Program-made: the position numbers and the translations under genes
Origin: Sipunculus nudus
Taxonomy: Eukaryota; Annelida; Sipuncula; Golfingiida; Sipunculidae
Direction of reading: 5' to 3'
Assembly: GCA_026874595.1 (NCBI GenBank)
Contig: CM049309.1
Span: forward strand, 44,159,079-44,223,078
Length of the DNA stretch: 64,000 bases
The notes under the pieces: generated by a model
The model's input: only the letters and a program-made list of their open reading frames with translations
Databases searched by the model: none
Told to the model about the DNA's origin: nothing
In this document: piece by piece, positions 1 to 10,541 of the stretch
Position numbering within the stretch: the first letter of the stretch is position 1
How the letters are laid out: every line of letters starts with the position of its first letter

Positions 1-1087
1 TGGTTGCCAGTCTTGAGATAGGAAACCCAAATTGAAATTAATCAAACCTTTCTAAAGAACCCCGATGTACCGATTAACGCACACTGCTAACATATTCAAA
101 TTTATAGTGTAAAATCCTTGAAGAAAAGTCCATAGTCATCTACGCTTAGACGTAATGCAGAAATAAAAATTCCTGTAACATCTCCGATCCGTATACCGTT
201 TCCTGATTGTAAATATTCTGTACGTCAATCTACTGCCAATAACGTGTCATAGGGGTGACCTTTAATTGCCAATTGCCTGTGAACACTGGTAATGCAGAAA
301 AAGGTCCTTGTGTTCCTTAAATGTTTTTATGTCTTGCAAACTGATTTTATTCTTTCTAATTATTTAACGATGTGTTTCCATGTCTATTTTTTAGAGTGCA
401 ATGTCATTACCTCAATCATCAATTTATTGATATAGAAATAATTTATACAAATATCAGTATCCTTACATCGATGGATGGACCTTTGTTTTTCTACCGGGTT
501 TGATTATAAGAATTTATGTTGTGATTTTCATTACATATAACTTGGCTTATTTTAAGTGTCGCTGAGTAAATTTTGGCAAACAAAAAGATAAAAAAATCGT
601 CTAAATCTAAATGTTTAAGAAATAAAAAAAAAACAATTTTCCTGAAAAATAAAATGTAAAATCAGTTATAGGAGCAATGTTGTTACATTAACCATGTTTA
701 GTAATCAATTTATGTTATTCTTGAAAGACTGTCAAAATTGATCTCACACTCTTTAACAAACTGGAAAGTTGCTAAGCGTTTGGGTCATGTAAATTAATTA
801 ACTCTGCAAGTGATATCAGACGTGTCCTCTTGGATTACGTTCTTCCAGCGTGACGGACAGCAGAGGGCTGCTCATAATCTTTTACATTTTATGGACAGTA
901 GCCGCGAATGCTAGTTTCCACTGTTGAGCGGAATAGATTTTGTCGGTCGGGCTAGATTTGTTAATTAAACAAACCTAGCGGATGACTTGGTTGCCAGCAG
1001 GCGGTTTCTTTACGTTTAACCTCTAAGAACCTCCCCTCACGTCCCTGCAACCAGTAACCCAACTCGATATCTGGTGTTTCTCATTAG
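1..1087. other. AT-rich non-coding stretch
   Basis: No open frame or repeat was recognised here. Composition is AT-rich up to about 800 and then becomes mixed. Around 855-875 the sequence GACAGCAGAGGGCTGC resembles the core of a CTCF-type site, but a single match of this kind is weak evidence. The last 20 bases form a short pyrimidine-rich tract ending in TTAG, the possible splice acceptor of the next entry. Confidence 0.4.
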
Positions 1088-1379
1088 AAAAAGCTGGTGT
1101 GACAAAGCGTGGGAACGACCCAAAATGCCGAAGCAAGACGGCACAGGGGATTTGCAGACACCACTTAAGAAGATATCAAACGACAGGACTTGGTGGCAGC
1201 GCATGAGAGCAGAGCATTTGGGAATGATTGAGCAGAACCACATGTTCCGGCCGCAAGCCAGCAGACGACACTACTTCATTTTCCCGCGCGATTATGAGCC
1301 GAGGGTTAGAACATGTCACTACTTGCCGCCAGATATTAAAACTCCGACTCGTTTACTACCCGCGATCTCACGCATTTAA
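1088..1379 (+). CDS. Candidate terminal exon or small ORF, function unknown
   Basis: The frame is open from the upstream pyrimidine tract (TTTCTCATTAG, acceptor at 1086-1087) to a TAA at 1377-1379. The first ATG in frame is at 1125 with a good context (AAA before ATG), which would give an 84-residue basic protein. The C-terminal half is rich in aromatic, Arg and Pro residues (for example RRHYFIF, PRDYEPR, HYLPPD), and GC content is clearly above the flanks. I do not recognise a family. The amino-acid make-up resembles small ciliary microtubule-associated proteins, but that is impression only. An antisense 68-codon frame overlaps and looks less protein-like. It could be a single-exon gene, a last exon, or chance. 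Confidence 0.3.
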
Positions 1380-3113
1380 TTGATAAATTGGCAAAATTAT
1401 GATATTTTTGTCTTGATTGTGTGTGTTTAAATTACGAATCAATTGAATTAAGCCGAAGGTAGCCGGCACTTTGTTTGGTTATTGATCTAGGGTCTGTAAA
1501 GGTTGTCAATACTTTCCGCTTCTAAATCTTCCGCCGGTTGCTGTCCCTTGACGTTCATGATCTATCATCGTGTGAGTGACCAGATCTGACCAAACTCCAC
1601 ACTTCGGTCAACGAAACAAGCTGGCCAAACACTGAATTGGCTTAATTAGCGAGTTTGCAGTAACCCCCGAGGTCATTCAGGTTTTAATAGTATCATATTA
1701 AGTCTGGAATATGCAGCAGCCCATAAAATGAGCCATACATCCAACCTACTGTAGAATAATTGAGATAACATGAAAGCAGTTCATTAAAACTTGGCATTTC
1801 TTGGCGTGTTAATTAAAGCTCCCAGCATCGAAGTTCAGAAAAACCTCGTGCGTATAGGATACTTTCGCCATCTAAATCTGTCACGTCGGGCTTATTGTTT
1901 CATCATTTTTATTGCACTTAATAATCACCATATGGCTCTGAGAAGTTTCAAGAAAATTCATGATTTTCATGATAATTTTCTTTGAAACCCCTTTATTACT
2001 GCGATAATGAATGTTTTTATTTTACAAATACGACTCTTATGTTCACTGTATAGTGATGAAAACGTTTGATGAGAGGTTTAGTAAGAGCAGATGTTTATTG
2101 AAGCACTATTTCTCCCTTGAAAGAAGAAGGGAAGAAAGATACTCTTATACTCCAGGCATTCCTTTCCTGACTTCTAAAAATAGGACAAGATATTTTAATC
2201 AATTTCAGGAGCAGGACATTCCTCCATGATTAAATCCCTTTAACTTCTCAAAGTGAACTACATTTTTTTAAATAAACCGACCACACTCTATGTACATTTT
2301 ATATTTTTGTACACTTCGGCGTACGCATAACTATTTTATCAAATAAGATATTCAGCCATTAATCAACCTATCCCCATGGATAGGGATCCTTGGGCAAGGT
2401 CCTTGACTCTGCTTCCTGAAGGTGGCACCTTTAGAAAATAAGGGCGGTGAGCTTGCATTGGATTCATATCAAAATCATTGATAATTTCCGTGTCATTGTA
2501 TAAGATGATGACCTGTAAATCAATGTAATTTCCTGCCGAATTATATTTGTGAATGCAGAGCAAGGGGGTCATTTAGGGGCACCTTTGGGCAAGGTCCTAA
2601 CTAGGGCAACGTTATGAAGAAGAAAAGTGTATTTGTATTTAACAAATAGCTTCAGGGAAAGCGTCCTTGCTCTCAGTGTCTGCTGATTAATAAGCGTTAT
2701 CATTTATATTATTTAGATGAATTTTTGTTTGTGCCCGGAAGGGGAAAATCCTTTCATATCTTATATGTATAATTAAAGGGAATTCACCAGAAATATTGCC
2801 TTGGAGCGGACAAAATCTGCACGTTCGAAATCCATATCTTTTACATTTGGCTAACTCATGCAACTCGTGCAAGATATGGATAACTTGCTAGCCTTTTGTT
2901 CCAGTTATTTAAAAACAATTAACTAAAAAAAACACGGAGAATTTAATTTATCAATCAAGAGATTCATTGTCGAATAGACCAAACCGCCTGGTGAATAAAA
3001 CGTGCAAAAGCGCAATACACACACCCTCATTTACGTGTCCTAAACTCTAAATATATCAGGTACACTGGGATCACATACGGATAACACGGACTTTACAGTT
3101 AAAAACTTATTAA
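1380..3113. other. Intergenic, no feature seen
   Basis: AT-rich sequence with only short, compositionally ordinary open frames (1791-1985, 2011-2229, 2363-2572, 2687-2872). None has splice signals or a recognisable motif. The phrase 'gggcaaggtcct' occurs twice (2393 and 2588), about 195 bp apart, suggesting a small old duplication. Confidence 0.4.
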
Positions 3114-3420
3114 GTGGAGCGTGGTGGCGTAATGGTTAATGCGCTTTACTCGTGACCGCAAGGTTTTGGGTTTGCGTCTCGATCTGACCGCCTTCCGCGC
3201 TAAGACTCCTGATCCCAAGGGTGTGCCCTCTCCCCAAGGAGTCAATAAGTACTATTTAAGTATGGTTGGCAGGCAAATGCAGAACGAAAAACATTCAGGG
3301 CCGTGTGTGGCTGCTCGGTTATATGCTCCATGGGGAGCCTAGAAAAAAATGAGCAGGCCAATAGACCAGGTAGGCAAAGATTAGTGTCGGATGAGAGTTA
3401 AATCACTGATATCAGACTGT
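3114..3420 (+). mobile_element. tRNA-derived SINE
   Basis: The 5' part (3116-3190) is tRNA-like: an A-box-like TGGCGTAATGGTTAATGCG is followed about 40 bp later by a degenerate B-box (GGTTTGCGTCTCGATC). The body continues with conserved-looking blocks, including a Pro-codon-like CCCAAGG pair and a TATATGCTCCATGGGGAGCC motif that is commonly seen in invertebrate SINE bodies. The B-box deviates from GGTTCGANNCC, so this copy is probably inactive. No clear target-site duplication was found, so both edges are approximate. The 67-codon frame inside it is incidental. Confidence 0.65.
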
Positions 3421-4819
3421 AAACCCCCTACCTTTTTCTTGTATACCTTTAAGTTTCAAACGTTTAGGATATGTTCGCTGTCAGTAAGCTAAATTGTCTT
3501 CCCTAATCTTTTGTCATTTTGAAGGAAGACAAATTTTTCTTGCCTGAAAAAGTGCATTCAATTTGTATGCATGCCTTTTCTTACATCCTAACGTACTTGA
3601 GGAACTTTCAAATTTGAACGTTATCGAATCTACGCTAAAATATAGAATTAATTGACAACAGTGTAATTTAGTATCGCCGGCATTCTCATTTGTTTTCTTC
3701 TGATTAATTTGAAACCACGCCCTATTTGATCTTTAATTTTAGAGTGGGTGAGAAATTTTTTTTAGTTCATCGTCATCTCTAAAATAGGAAGATTCATTCA
3801 TCTATGACTATTTTCGGCTAATAGCCGTTGCTGGCTTAACAATAGGACAGACGTTGAATGGACATGATAAAGCTTTGTGGATTAAATTTGTAACTAAATC
3901 ATTAATCATGATTAATATCTGAACTAGTAGACATGACAGATCTGTGAAAGTGAAGGAAATATACATGCAATAGGAGAAACAATTTTTCTTCCCAAAGCTC
4001 TGTAATGTAATGTAAAACACATGGACACATGGAGTAAATGACATGGATTTTAAATCATTTACTCAGCTAGTGGCAGTAAAGGGTATAAGATGAGAAGTGT
4101 AAGAGTGGATGTGTATCCCTTATCAAGAAATGCGATGTAAAAATTCAACAAGGAACAAGCTCTCCCTCAGTTTCTGATAGACCACATACACCGTCCCAAG
4201 CACACATAAATGTACAAATCACTTTCCGAAACTATTTTGTAATATCCTGGCATGTTTCTTGATGTTTCGCAAACACTTTTATTCCAGAAAAAAAATATCT
4301 TAATTAGGGTTTTGACGGTATCAGATTTTATATCATGATAATGATGCAAACTGTTAACGCGATATATCGTGATAATTCCAGCTCATGTTTTCATATATTA
4401 AATGTCAGTACTTTCTGTCATGTTTCCCGGATAATCTACAACCCGGAAAATCTCCAAAGTTTTCAGAAAACACGATTCTGTTTATTTTCAACATAGTCAT
4501 TTTGAACATACAAATCCCTTATATTTTTTATATCTTAAAATTACTTTTATATATAATTCCATGCGAATGATACGATTCATTAAAATAAAGAAAATCCTTG
4601 AAATTTATTAATTTTCTAAACAGAGAAAGAACCAGGTGATGCCAGTATCTTAACGTAATAATCCTAAATGTTTGTGCATGTACCAAAGCTGGGGACAAAA
4701 ACGCATATCATGATTTCACGATTATAGGAAAGTTAAATGATCTGATTATCACGACTGTAAGATATTAAAATAATCCCGGGTATTGGTTATCCTCCCAACC
4801 CTAATCTTAGTGTATTATT
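3421..4819. other. Intergenic, no gene seen
   Basis: AT-rich. Short open frames at 3808-4044, 4167-4349 and 4385-4570 have no coding character. A stretch at 4223-4310 (TAATATCCTGG, CACTTTTATTCCAG) resembles the unit of the degenerate tandem repeat that starts at 4820 and may be an isolated unit of it. A palindrome-like run around 4325-4385 repeats CATGATAAT / GTGATAAT. Confidence 0.4.
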
Positions 4820-5110
4820 TGATATTTCCATAACACTTTCCAGATGTTTTTTTTTTTCATATCTTAATATGATTCTTGATTTTATCATAAAACTTTCCAG
4901 AAACTTTTTTAATATCCTTAGTTTTTAATAACTAGTATGTTTGTTATTTTTCTAAAACACTTTCCAGCAGTTTTTAATGTCTTTGTATGATTCTGTATTT
5001 TTCCAAGACATTTCGAGAGTTTTTTATATCCTGATATATTTCTTAATTTTTCCAAAAACACTTTCCAGAAGTTATTTTTAATATTCTAATATTTTCTTGA
5101 TTGTTCATTG
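4820..5110. repeat. Degenerate minisatellite, about 50-60 bp unit
   Basis: Four to five imperfect units, each with ACACTTTCCAG, then a T-rich AGTTTTTAATAT block, then CTTTGTATGATT or CTAATATTTTCTTGA. CTTTCCAG anchors lie near 4842, 4901, 4963 and 5058, with a diverged one near 5012. The units vary in length, so this is an old, decayed tandem array. CACTTTCCAG looks like a splice acceptor, but no coding sequence accompanies the copies. Confidence 0.6.
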
Positions 5111-5459
5111 CAGTGAAGTATGTCTCCCTGCATGTCTTCTGTGATGGCCGGAGTTAAAATTGCCAGCAACCAGAAATATATATGGTCCAAAAAGAGTCCT
5201 GTGCATTCATCTGCTTAATAAAATTTTTTGGTGGCATTTCTTCACACTTGAGGTAATATTCAGGTTAACAGCTGTATCCATTTAACCTTATAAGTATTGT
5301 TATGGATAGCTTTATATTGTAGTAAATGACATGGCCACGATTGAAAGTGTAAACCCTCTCGGTCTGATTAAAATCCGTAGAAATATGAAGAAATGTCTGA
5401 TAACTCCGTTTGAACTGGTTATCCTCCTGGTCTTATATGGTTTCTTACCTTGTAAACCA

Positions 5460-5765
5460 ATCCCCATGACCGAGTAGTTAGTGCGTTCGGCTTCTCAGCC
5501 GGTGTGCAGAGCAGTATGGGTTCGAATCTGACAGTGGTAGTTTTCAAGCAGGCATCCGCATTTTAAATTTTAAAAAAAACGGAGAGCCATTTATTCTAGT
5601 GAAGGGCATTCCCCAGCATTAACCGGGCATACGCATGGTCATGTCATAAAAGCATGTCAACATAGATTTTGTTGAGCGCGGACGCACCCTTCCGCCAGCG
5701 GTCGTTTCTGCTCGATACGAATCTCTTCTGGTTGGGCACCATGTGACGGCCGGGACTACTTGTCT
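5460..5765 (+). mobile_element. tRNA-derived SINE
   Basis: The head (5462-5540) has an A-box-like TGACCGAGTAGTTAGTGCG and an intact B-box GGTTCGAATCT at 5519-5529. The predicted anticodon arm does not make a normal 5-bp stem with a 7-nt loop, so this is not a functional tRNA gene. The body contains blocks such as GGGCATTCCCCAGCATTAACC and a closing GGGCACCATGTGACGGCC. The promoter boxes are better preserved than in the 3.1-kb SINE. The 3' edge is approximate. Confidence 0.65.
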
Positions 5766-6070
5766 CAACTATCAAACTTCAAAATCAAAGCTTGTAACAT
5801 TTCAAGAAAACACCTTCCGTTTACATGAGCGAGCTTACAAAATATTTTTATTCCGTAAGGTTTTAATCACGAAAAAAATTCCATGTTTATGTAATTTGCT
5901 TTGAAACAATTCTTACCCAACATACTTCAACAGACTGCCTTCTCTTCACTGCATTTATACCCACACCCCTGGGCTATTTAGAAGCCCCGGTGAATTGTTG
6001 GGGGTAAATTTTGACTCCAACAATCCCTAAACAGAAGAGTCGTACTCTTTTGAGTCCGAGTCTGCGCAGT

Positions 6071-6142
6071 ATGGCGGTTGGTCTGTGCAAGAAGAAAAGC
6101 TCGCGTGATAAATCTAAACCAGTTTTTGCCGGCCCAGGATGA
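6071..6142 (+). promoter_or_regulatory. Possible YY1-type start region with a 23-codon ORF
   Basis: CAGTATGGCGGTTGG at 6067-6081 combines a strong Kozak start (A at -3, G at +4) with a YY1-like ATGGCGG motif, as found at many animal gene starts. The frame from this ATG encodes 23 residues beginning MAVGLCKKKSSRDKSK and stops with TGA at 6140. The neighbourhood (5960-6190) is CpG-bearing and GC-richer than its flanks. It could be a first exon whose donor I cannot place, a short upstream ORF, or coincidence. Confidence 0.2.
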
Positions 6143-6325
6143 CACCTTTGGTACATGCATATTGCAATCTGACAGGAAGGCGCCACATTAGCACTTCCTT
6201 GGATTTGTAGGCAAGCTGCCTTCGTAAAAAGGGAGGCGATGCTTAAATAGTCACTCCTTGTAAAAAATTATAATTTCTAACATTTTTTTAAACATACCAA
6301 GTGTATGTAGAAGAAATACTGCTCT

Positions 6326-6633
6326 GGGCCAAGTAAAATATTATGAGAAAAAAATAAATTTGGAAAGTAATGTAAAAAAATGTATGGTTTTCAGGCACTT
6401 ATTTTTAAAAATCAGTGAGGGTAAGGGATTTTTTATTTTACCTTCTTTTTGTATGATAGCATGATAATAACATATTTTTTGTTATACAAGTTAAAGCACT
6501 ACATGACAAAGGAAAGCTTTTCAAAATTGTATTACTTTTGTTTTCTTGAAAGATGAAAATCAAAATAATTTTTTTTATGGGGATTAAAATGGACGCGGGC
6601 GCTGCCTGAGAACCATACCTTTTTTTTGGCCCA
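6326..6633. mobile_element. Non-autonomous DNA transposon (MITE family A), copy 1
   Basis: The ends are inverted: the left side has GGGCCAAGTAAAAT, then GTATGGTTTTCAGGCAC; the right side has GCCTGAGAACCATACC, then a T-run and GGCCC. Internal blocks (ATGATAATAACATATTTTTT, CTTGAAAGATGAAAATCAAAATAA, and CGCGGGCG near the right end) recur at 36.0-36.3 kb and, inverted, at 53.1-53.5 kb. About 45 bp of extra sequence appears to split the left inverted repeat. There is no coding capacity. Confidence 0.7.
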
Positions 6634-7545
6634 ACAGATACGCTGTTATTTATTTATATATTCTTTCTCATATTGTTGAAAATTCCTTTGATTATTCTTT
6701 GACAATTAATGTTCCAGTGGTGAAAAAATAACCACAGACTGATCATACTTCCAAGTCTTTTTTGAAATTCTCAAACCAGCCAAAAGGCCCAGGGCCTTGA
6801 AAAAATAATCATATTCATTTTATATGGAATACCGTCTGTGTCAGTGGCAAATATTGGTTGTCGATAGAGCCAATAATGGATGTCTATTTTGACAACATGC
6901 ATTTCGCATGTGTTGAAATGATGCACCGTGAAATGCATATATTTGATGACATTATTTTGTCATTTCCAGTTTGATTTTTTACACATTGGTTTTTTTTTTA
7001 TTTATTTATTACATAAAAGGATCATCTTAACGATATTCTTTAAGACAGTATGATCCAGAGTACATACAGATAGGACCCCCCCCCCCCCCCCTCTCCCCGA
7101 CCATATATATATAGTTCGATAAGACATGTAAATATAGCTTTGTATGCTTACACATGAAACCAGAATAATAGATAAATGACCGTATTTACCTCAGCCAGAC
7201 GTATTGAACCAAACCATGAATCAAATCAAAGCTGACATATCTACAGGCAGTATAAGTCTATAGTCGATACCCGGACGTGGTGAGTGTGCAATTCACACAC
7301 ACGGACATATAATGGTCCGGGTTTGTGTTTGTGAAGGACCTGCCTCAGGACTTGGAAATTGATAGATGAGCGGTATCAGGAGACAGTGACGGTAATCCTC
7401 ACCTGCGTGACTGATTATATTAAACTCTTTATGGGTTGTAATAATCTGCATCTGATATTTATAATTGAAGTCTACTTAGTACTGGTGCTCATTATTCAGT
7501 CTCAGGTTTAAATACAATAAACTATCAAAACTAATCATATACCAG
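6634..7545. other. Intergenic with poly-C tract
   Basis: AT-rich sequence without a plausible gene. A 15-16 base C-run lies near 7076-7091, followed by a short TATATATATA. The stretch 7195-7330 is more mixed in composition, with CACACAC blocks and no clear identity. Confidence 0.4.
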
Positions 7546-7709
7546 TGTTTCGAAGAGAAATTGCTCAGGGGAAAAGATTGGGCCGATCCCGGAATCGAAC
7601 CCATTACATGTCGGTGGCGCACAAGTCCGGCGTACCAACCGCTACGCTAGAAAAGCATGCTTCGGTTGCGATACAGTTTGGTCCGCTTTTATGTCACCCC
7701 GTAACAGCC
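7546..7709 (-). mobile_element. tRNA-derived SINE, duplicated copy 1
   Basis: Read on the minus strand, the A-box-like TAGCGTAGCGGTTGGTACG is followed by an intact B-box GGTTCGATTCC (about 7590-7600). The downstream block (TGTGCGCCACCGACATGT on the minus strand) is shared with the next entry. Similarity to copy 2 extends outside the tRNA-like part, from GTTTCGAAGAGAAATT to CACCCCGTAACA. It ends at a C-run (7709-7720). Confidence 0.65.
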
Positions 7710-7834
7710 CCCCCCCCCCCTCTTAAGAGCGTTCTGCTATCAGAACAAGACTAATTATCCCAGGAGTCACACTTTGGTTAGCTTATTCCCGGGGCCAAAA
7801 AGTTTTACCGTCACGTCGGACAAGCCCCCATTTT

Positions 7835-7994
7835 GTTACGAAGACAAATTTTTCAGGGGGAAAATACTGGGCGAATCGGGATTTGAACCCATGTCGGTGG
7901 CGCACAAGTCCGGCGTACCATCCGCTTCGCTAGCAGTGCAAGCTTCACTAGTGAGACAGTTCGGTCCGCTTTTATGTCACCCCGTAACACCAAC
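7835..7994 (-). mobile_element. tRNA-derived SINE, duplicated copy 2
   Basis: This is a second copy of the preceding element, offset by about 287 bp and in the same orientation. It begins at GTTACGAAGACAAATT and ends at CACCCCGTAACAC. On the minus strand the B-box is GGTTCAAATCC and the A-box-like part reads TAGCGAAGCGGATGGTACG. The same orientation, close spacing and similarity in flanking sequence fit a local tandem duplication or a dimeric unit better than two independent insertions. Confidence 0.6.
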
Positions 7995-8161
7995 CATAGA
8001 CCAGATTTTACGCGATTATCTCCAGGGAAGACAAATTTTGCAAAATTTGCAATAGTTGAAGAAAGAGTAAATGCGTAATTTTTTGTGACATACCTGCTTA
8101 TAATATGAATATAATTCACTTTACGGCCTTGTTGACATATATCTGTGTTTCATGGCGTCCC

Positions 8162-8367
8162 CAGAAGCGGATCCGGGGGGGGGGGGGTCCAGGGGGTCGG
8201 GACCCCCTCTTTTTCATCAGAAACAATGTTTTTAAGGGATTCAGACAAAATTTTGCCGCCTGGACCCCCCCCCCCCCCTTTTTCAGACCTGAGGACCTTT
8301 TTTTTATGGTTTTCATTTATCCTCCTGGGTTGGACCCCCCTTTTCCTAAATCCTGGATCCGCCCCTG
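8162..8367. mobile_element. hAT-like MITE (family B)
   Basis: The left end CAGAAGCGGATCC matches the inverted right end GGATCCGCCCCTG, that is CAGGGGCGGATCC read inwards. The ends are directly flanked by GTCCC on both sides (8157-8161 and 8368-8372), a possible truncated or decayed 8-bp duplication. CAGNGGCGG-type ends are typical of hAT elements. The 206-bp interior is non-coding and carries long G-runs (about 8177) and C-runs (about 8266), which create several overlapping proline- and glycine-rich frames that should not be read as genes. Confidence 0.65.
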
Positions 8368-9100
8368 GTCCCTTACAGTGACCATTGTTTATCCACCTTG
8401 GATATGGATATGAAGTAATGTGACGTAACAGTGAAGCACGTGCACGAGGAAAATACAAGTCTCATTGTAAACAGGGTCGGCAGCTCTTGATTGTTGGTCC
8501 CGTAATAAGGGTGCCTCTTTTGTGCGTCACGTCTATTATGACGTCATCAATGTTCCCTGCCATGCTCATCTCAAGGATTGGTTGTAAGATGTCGCTACAA
8601 AAAAGACTAGTTGCTCATAAAATGCTTTTAAATTGTTTATAGTAAAATGTCATAAGTTAGGCTATTATTTCCAAAATAATTAACAAGGAATTTTCCCCTT
8701 GCTGTCCTAGGAGCAAAAAGTGTTGGCGTTCTTCGACTTGAAATTAATAATTGCGAAAAAACAGGTGGACAGGGGTGGTGGAACATTAGACAACCATAAT
8801 CATGGTTGGCCAAGGGACCACAAGGTATTGCATGGAGAACCGTTAGGAGGTCTTCAGAGAACCTTTTTAAACTCATGTCAGGGTTTCTGTTTTTCATTCG
8901 TCATACATTCTTCATTAAGGTAGCACACCTGACAAAAAAATATCTTGAATCAATCCAAAAGTTATATTATCTCTACTTTAAATCTACTCTAAAAACTGAA
9001 TTTTAATTTTGAGTCAATAAAAAATATTCAGTTTCAACAAGATAGATCAATGATAGAGGAAAAACAAAAAAAAAAAAGCTTTTGGGATATTGTCATGTAG
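8368..9100. other. Intergenic, contains a CRE palindrome
   Basis: No gene seen. A perfect CRE/ATF palindrome TGACGTCA lies at 8539-8546. Short open frames at 8637-9006 occur in overlapping frames on both strands and carry no coding signal. Confidence 0.4.
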
Positions 9101-9102
9101 TT

Positions 9103-9116
9103 CATATATATATATA

Positions 9117-9155
<39 letters not shown>
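9103..9155. repeat. (TA)n microsatellite
   Basis: About 50 bp of alternating TA with a single TTT interruption near 9119-9121. Confidence 0.95.
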
Positions 9156-9158
<3 letters not shown>

Positions 9159-9169
9159 GCATTTTCGCA

Positions 9170-9660
9170 ACATATTTGAAGCGGTTTTCAGCAAATAGCA
9201 GGAGCAGATTTCAGCAGATCTGCACTAGGTTTTCAGTATAGTTAAAGCATATATGCTATATATGTGCTCCAAGAACTATGGATAATCTGCTGAACGTCTG
9301 CTCCCCACTTACAACGTATAATCCTGTATTTCGCAGCAGAATGTGGGCACTGATTAAGCACAAAATGAAAAGTTACAATTATTTAAATTAGCGCTCCAAT
9401 GAAGCAGGCCTATTTGCATATCAGAAGCAGGTTTTTAGCAGTTCTTCAGCAGAACCTGAGCAGTATGTTCTCCTGGAGCAGACCTGTGTGCTCTCATGTT
9501 GAGCAGTGCTCTCCGGGAGGAGAACTGTTTGCTTTCCTGGAGCAGTGCTCTGCTGGAGCAGACTTGTGATCTCTTCTGGAGCAGTGCTCTCCTGGAGCAG
9601 ACCTGTGTGCTCTAGTGAAGCAAAGCTAATCTGGAGCAGACCTGTGTTAATAGTCGCTCA
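9170..9660. repeat. AGCAG/CTGGAGCAG-rich degenerate repeat
   Basis: From 9450 on there are imperfect tandem units of CTGGAGCAG followed by ACCTGTGTGCTCT or TGCTCT, spaced about 30 bp apart (examples near 9474, 9538, 9556, 9577, 9592 and 9632). The leading part (9170-9450) is rich in GCAGATTTCAGCAG-like words that also occur at 11.4-11.75 kb. The 61-codon frame inside is produced by the repeat. Confidence 0.6.
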
Positions 9661-10449
9661 CATCACATTCCCGCTCTCCATCTTCATATGAGTGTATTTT
9701 GTTAATTAGAGCATCCTCTATTCTCTGTTACACCAATTATAGAAGAATAAAAAACACATACCTTTCAATGTGTATAATAGACCTTTATTAATTATATACC
9801 GGTACACTTAACACTGGCTGATTATTTTCCTTGCCCGTGGGGAGGTAAGGATACACATCACGGCATTTTTCAATTTCTGAGGTATTGCCATGCATAAGAC
9901 AGAAGCCTGAAAAAAAAATGATTAAAGCAGTTCAAATAATTAGTGTTCGACCATGTGAATTTATGATGAGGTCTTGGGCATACAAATGGCATTGATACAA
10001 CAATTGAAGATGCTTTAAATACTCATTATATTGATAGAATGTATATTGTGTGACAAAATCACTTTTAAACTATTTTAAATTTACATGTGAGAAAGATCTA
10101 ATTTTAAAAATTGGAGAGAGTGGTATTGCACACAAAAGTGTTTAAAAGGGATATCTTCCCTCTGGTTTGCTGGGTGGATACAAATTAGGAAAAAAACATG
10201 ATATGGCCTTAATGGCCAGAATTACGTTTTGCTCTTAACAGCTTTGTGCCCTTTAACTTGTGAGATAAAGCATAAAAAGCATGAGTGCAAATTTGTAATT
10301 TCTAGCATTAAGGTTTTTGTGCCCAGCAAACAGAATGGAAGCCTTGTCATTTAATCAGATTGTATAATTCAGTCGTTAAATCAGACCTTTACGTTGAATT
10401 ATGTTTGGAACTGAAGGTTCCGTGACCCGAATAAAGCTATGTTCTGTTG
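9661..10449. other. Intergenic, no feature seen
   Basis: AT-rich sequence, no gene, no clear repeat. Confidence 0.4.
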
Positions 10450-10541
10450 CCCCCCCCCCCCCCCCACACACACACACACACAAACACACACACAAACACA
10501 CACACACACAAACACACACACACAGACACACACACACACAC
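10450..10541. repeat. Poly-C plus (CA)n microsatellite
   Basis: A 16-base C-run is followed by about 75 bp of CA repeats with periodic AAC interruptions. The 121-codon frame spanning it (10401-10766) owes its length to this tract. Confidence 0.95.

Noticed and set aside
5462-5540. Functional tRNA gene
   Set aside because: The B-box is intact, but the anticodon arm cannot form a normal 7-base loop and the sequence continues into a SINE body.
8105-8458. Several overlapping Gly/Pro-rich frames on both strands
   Set aside because: They arise from the G- and C-runs of the MITE at 8162-8367.
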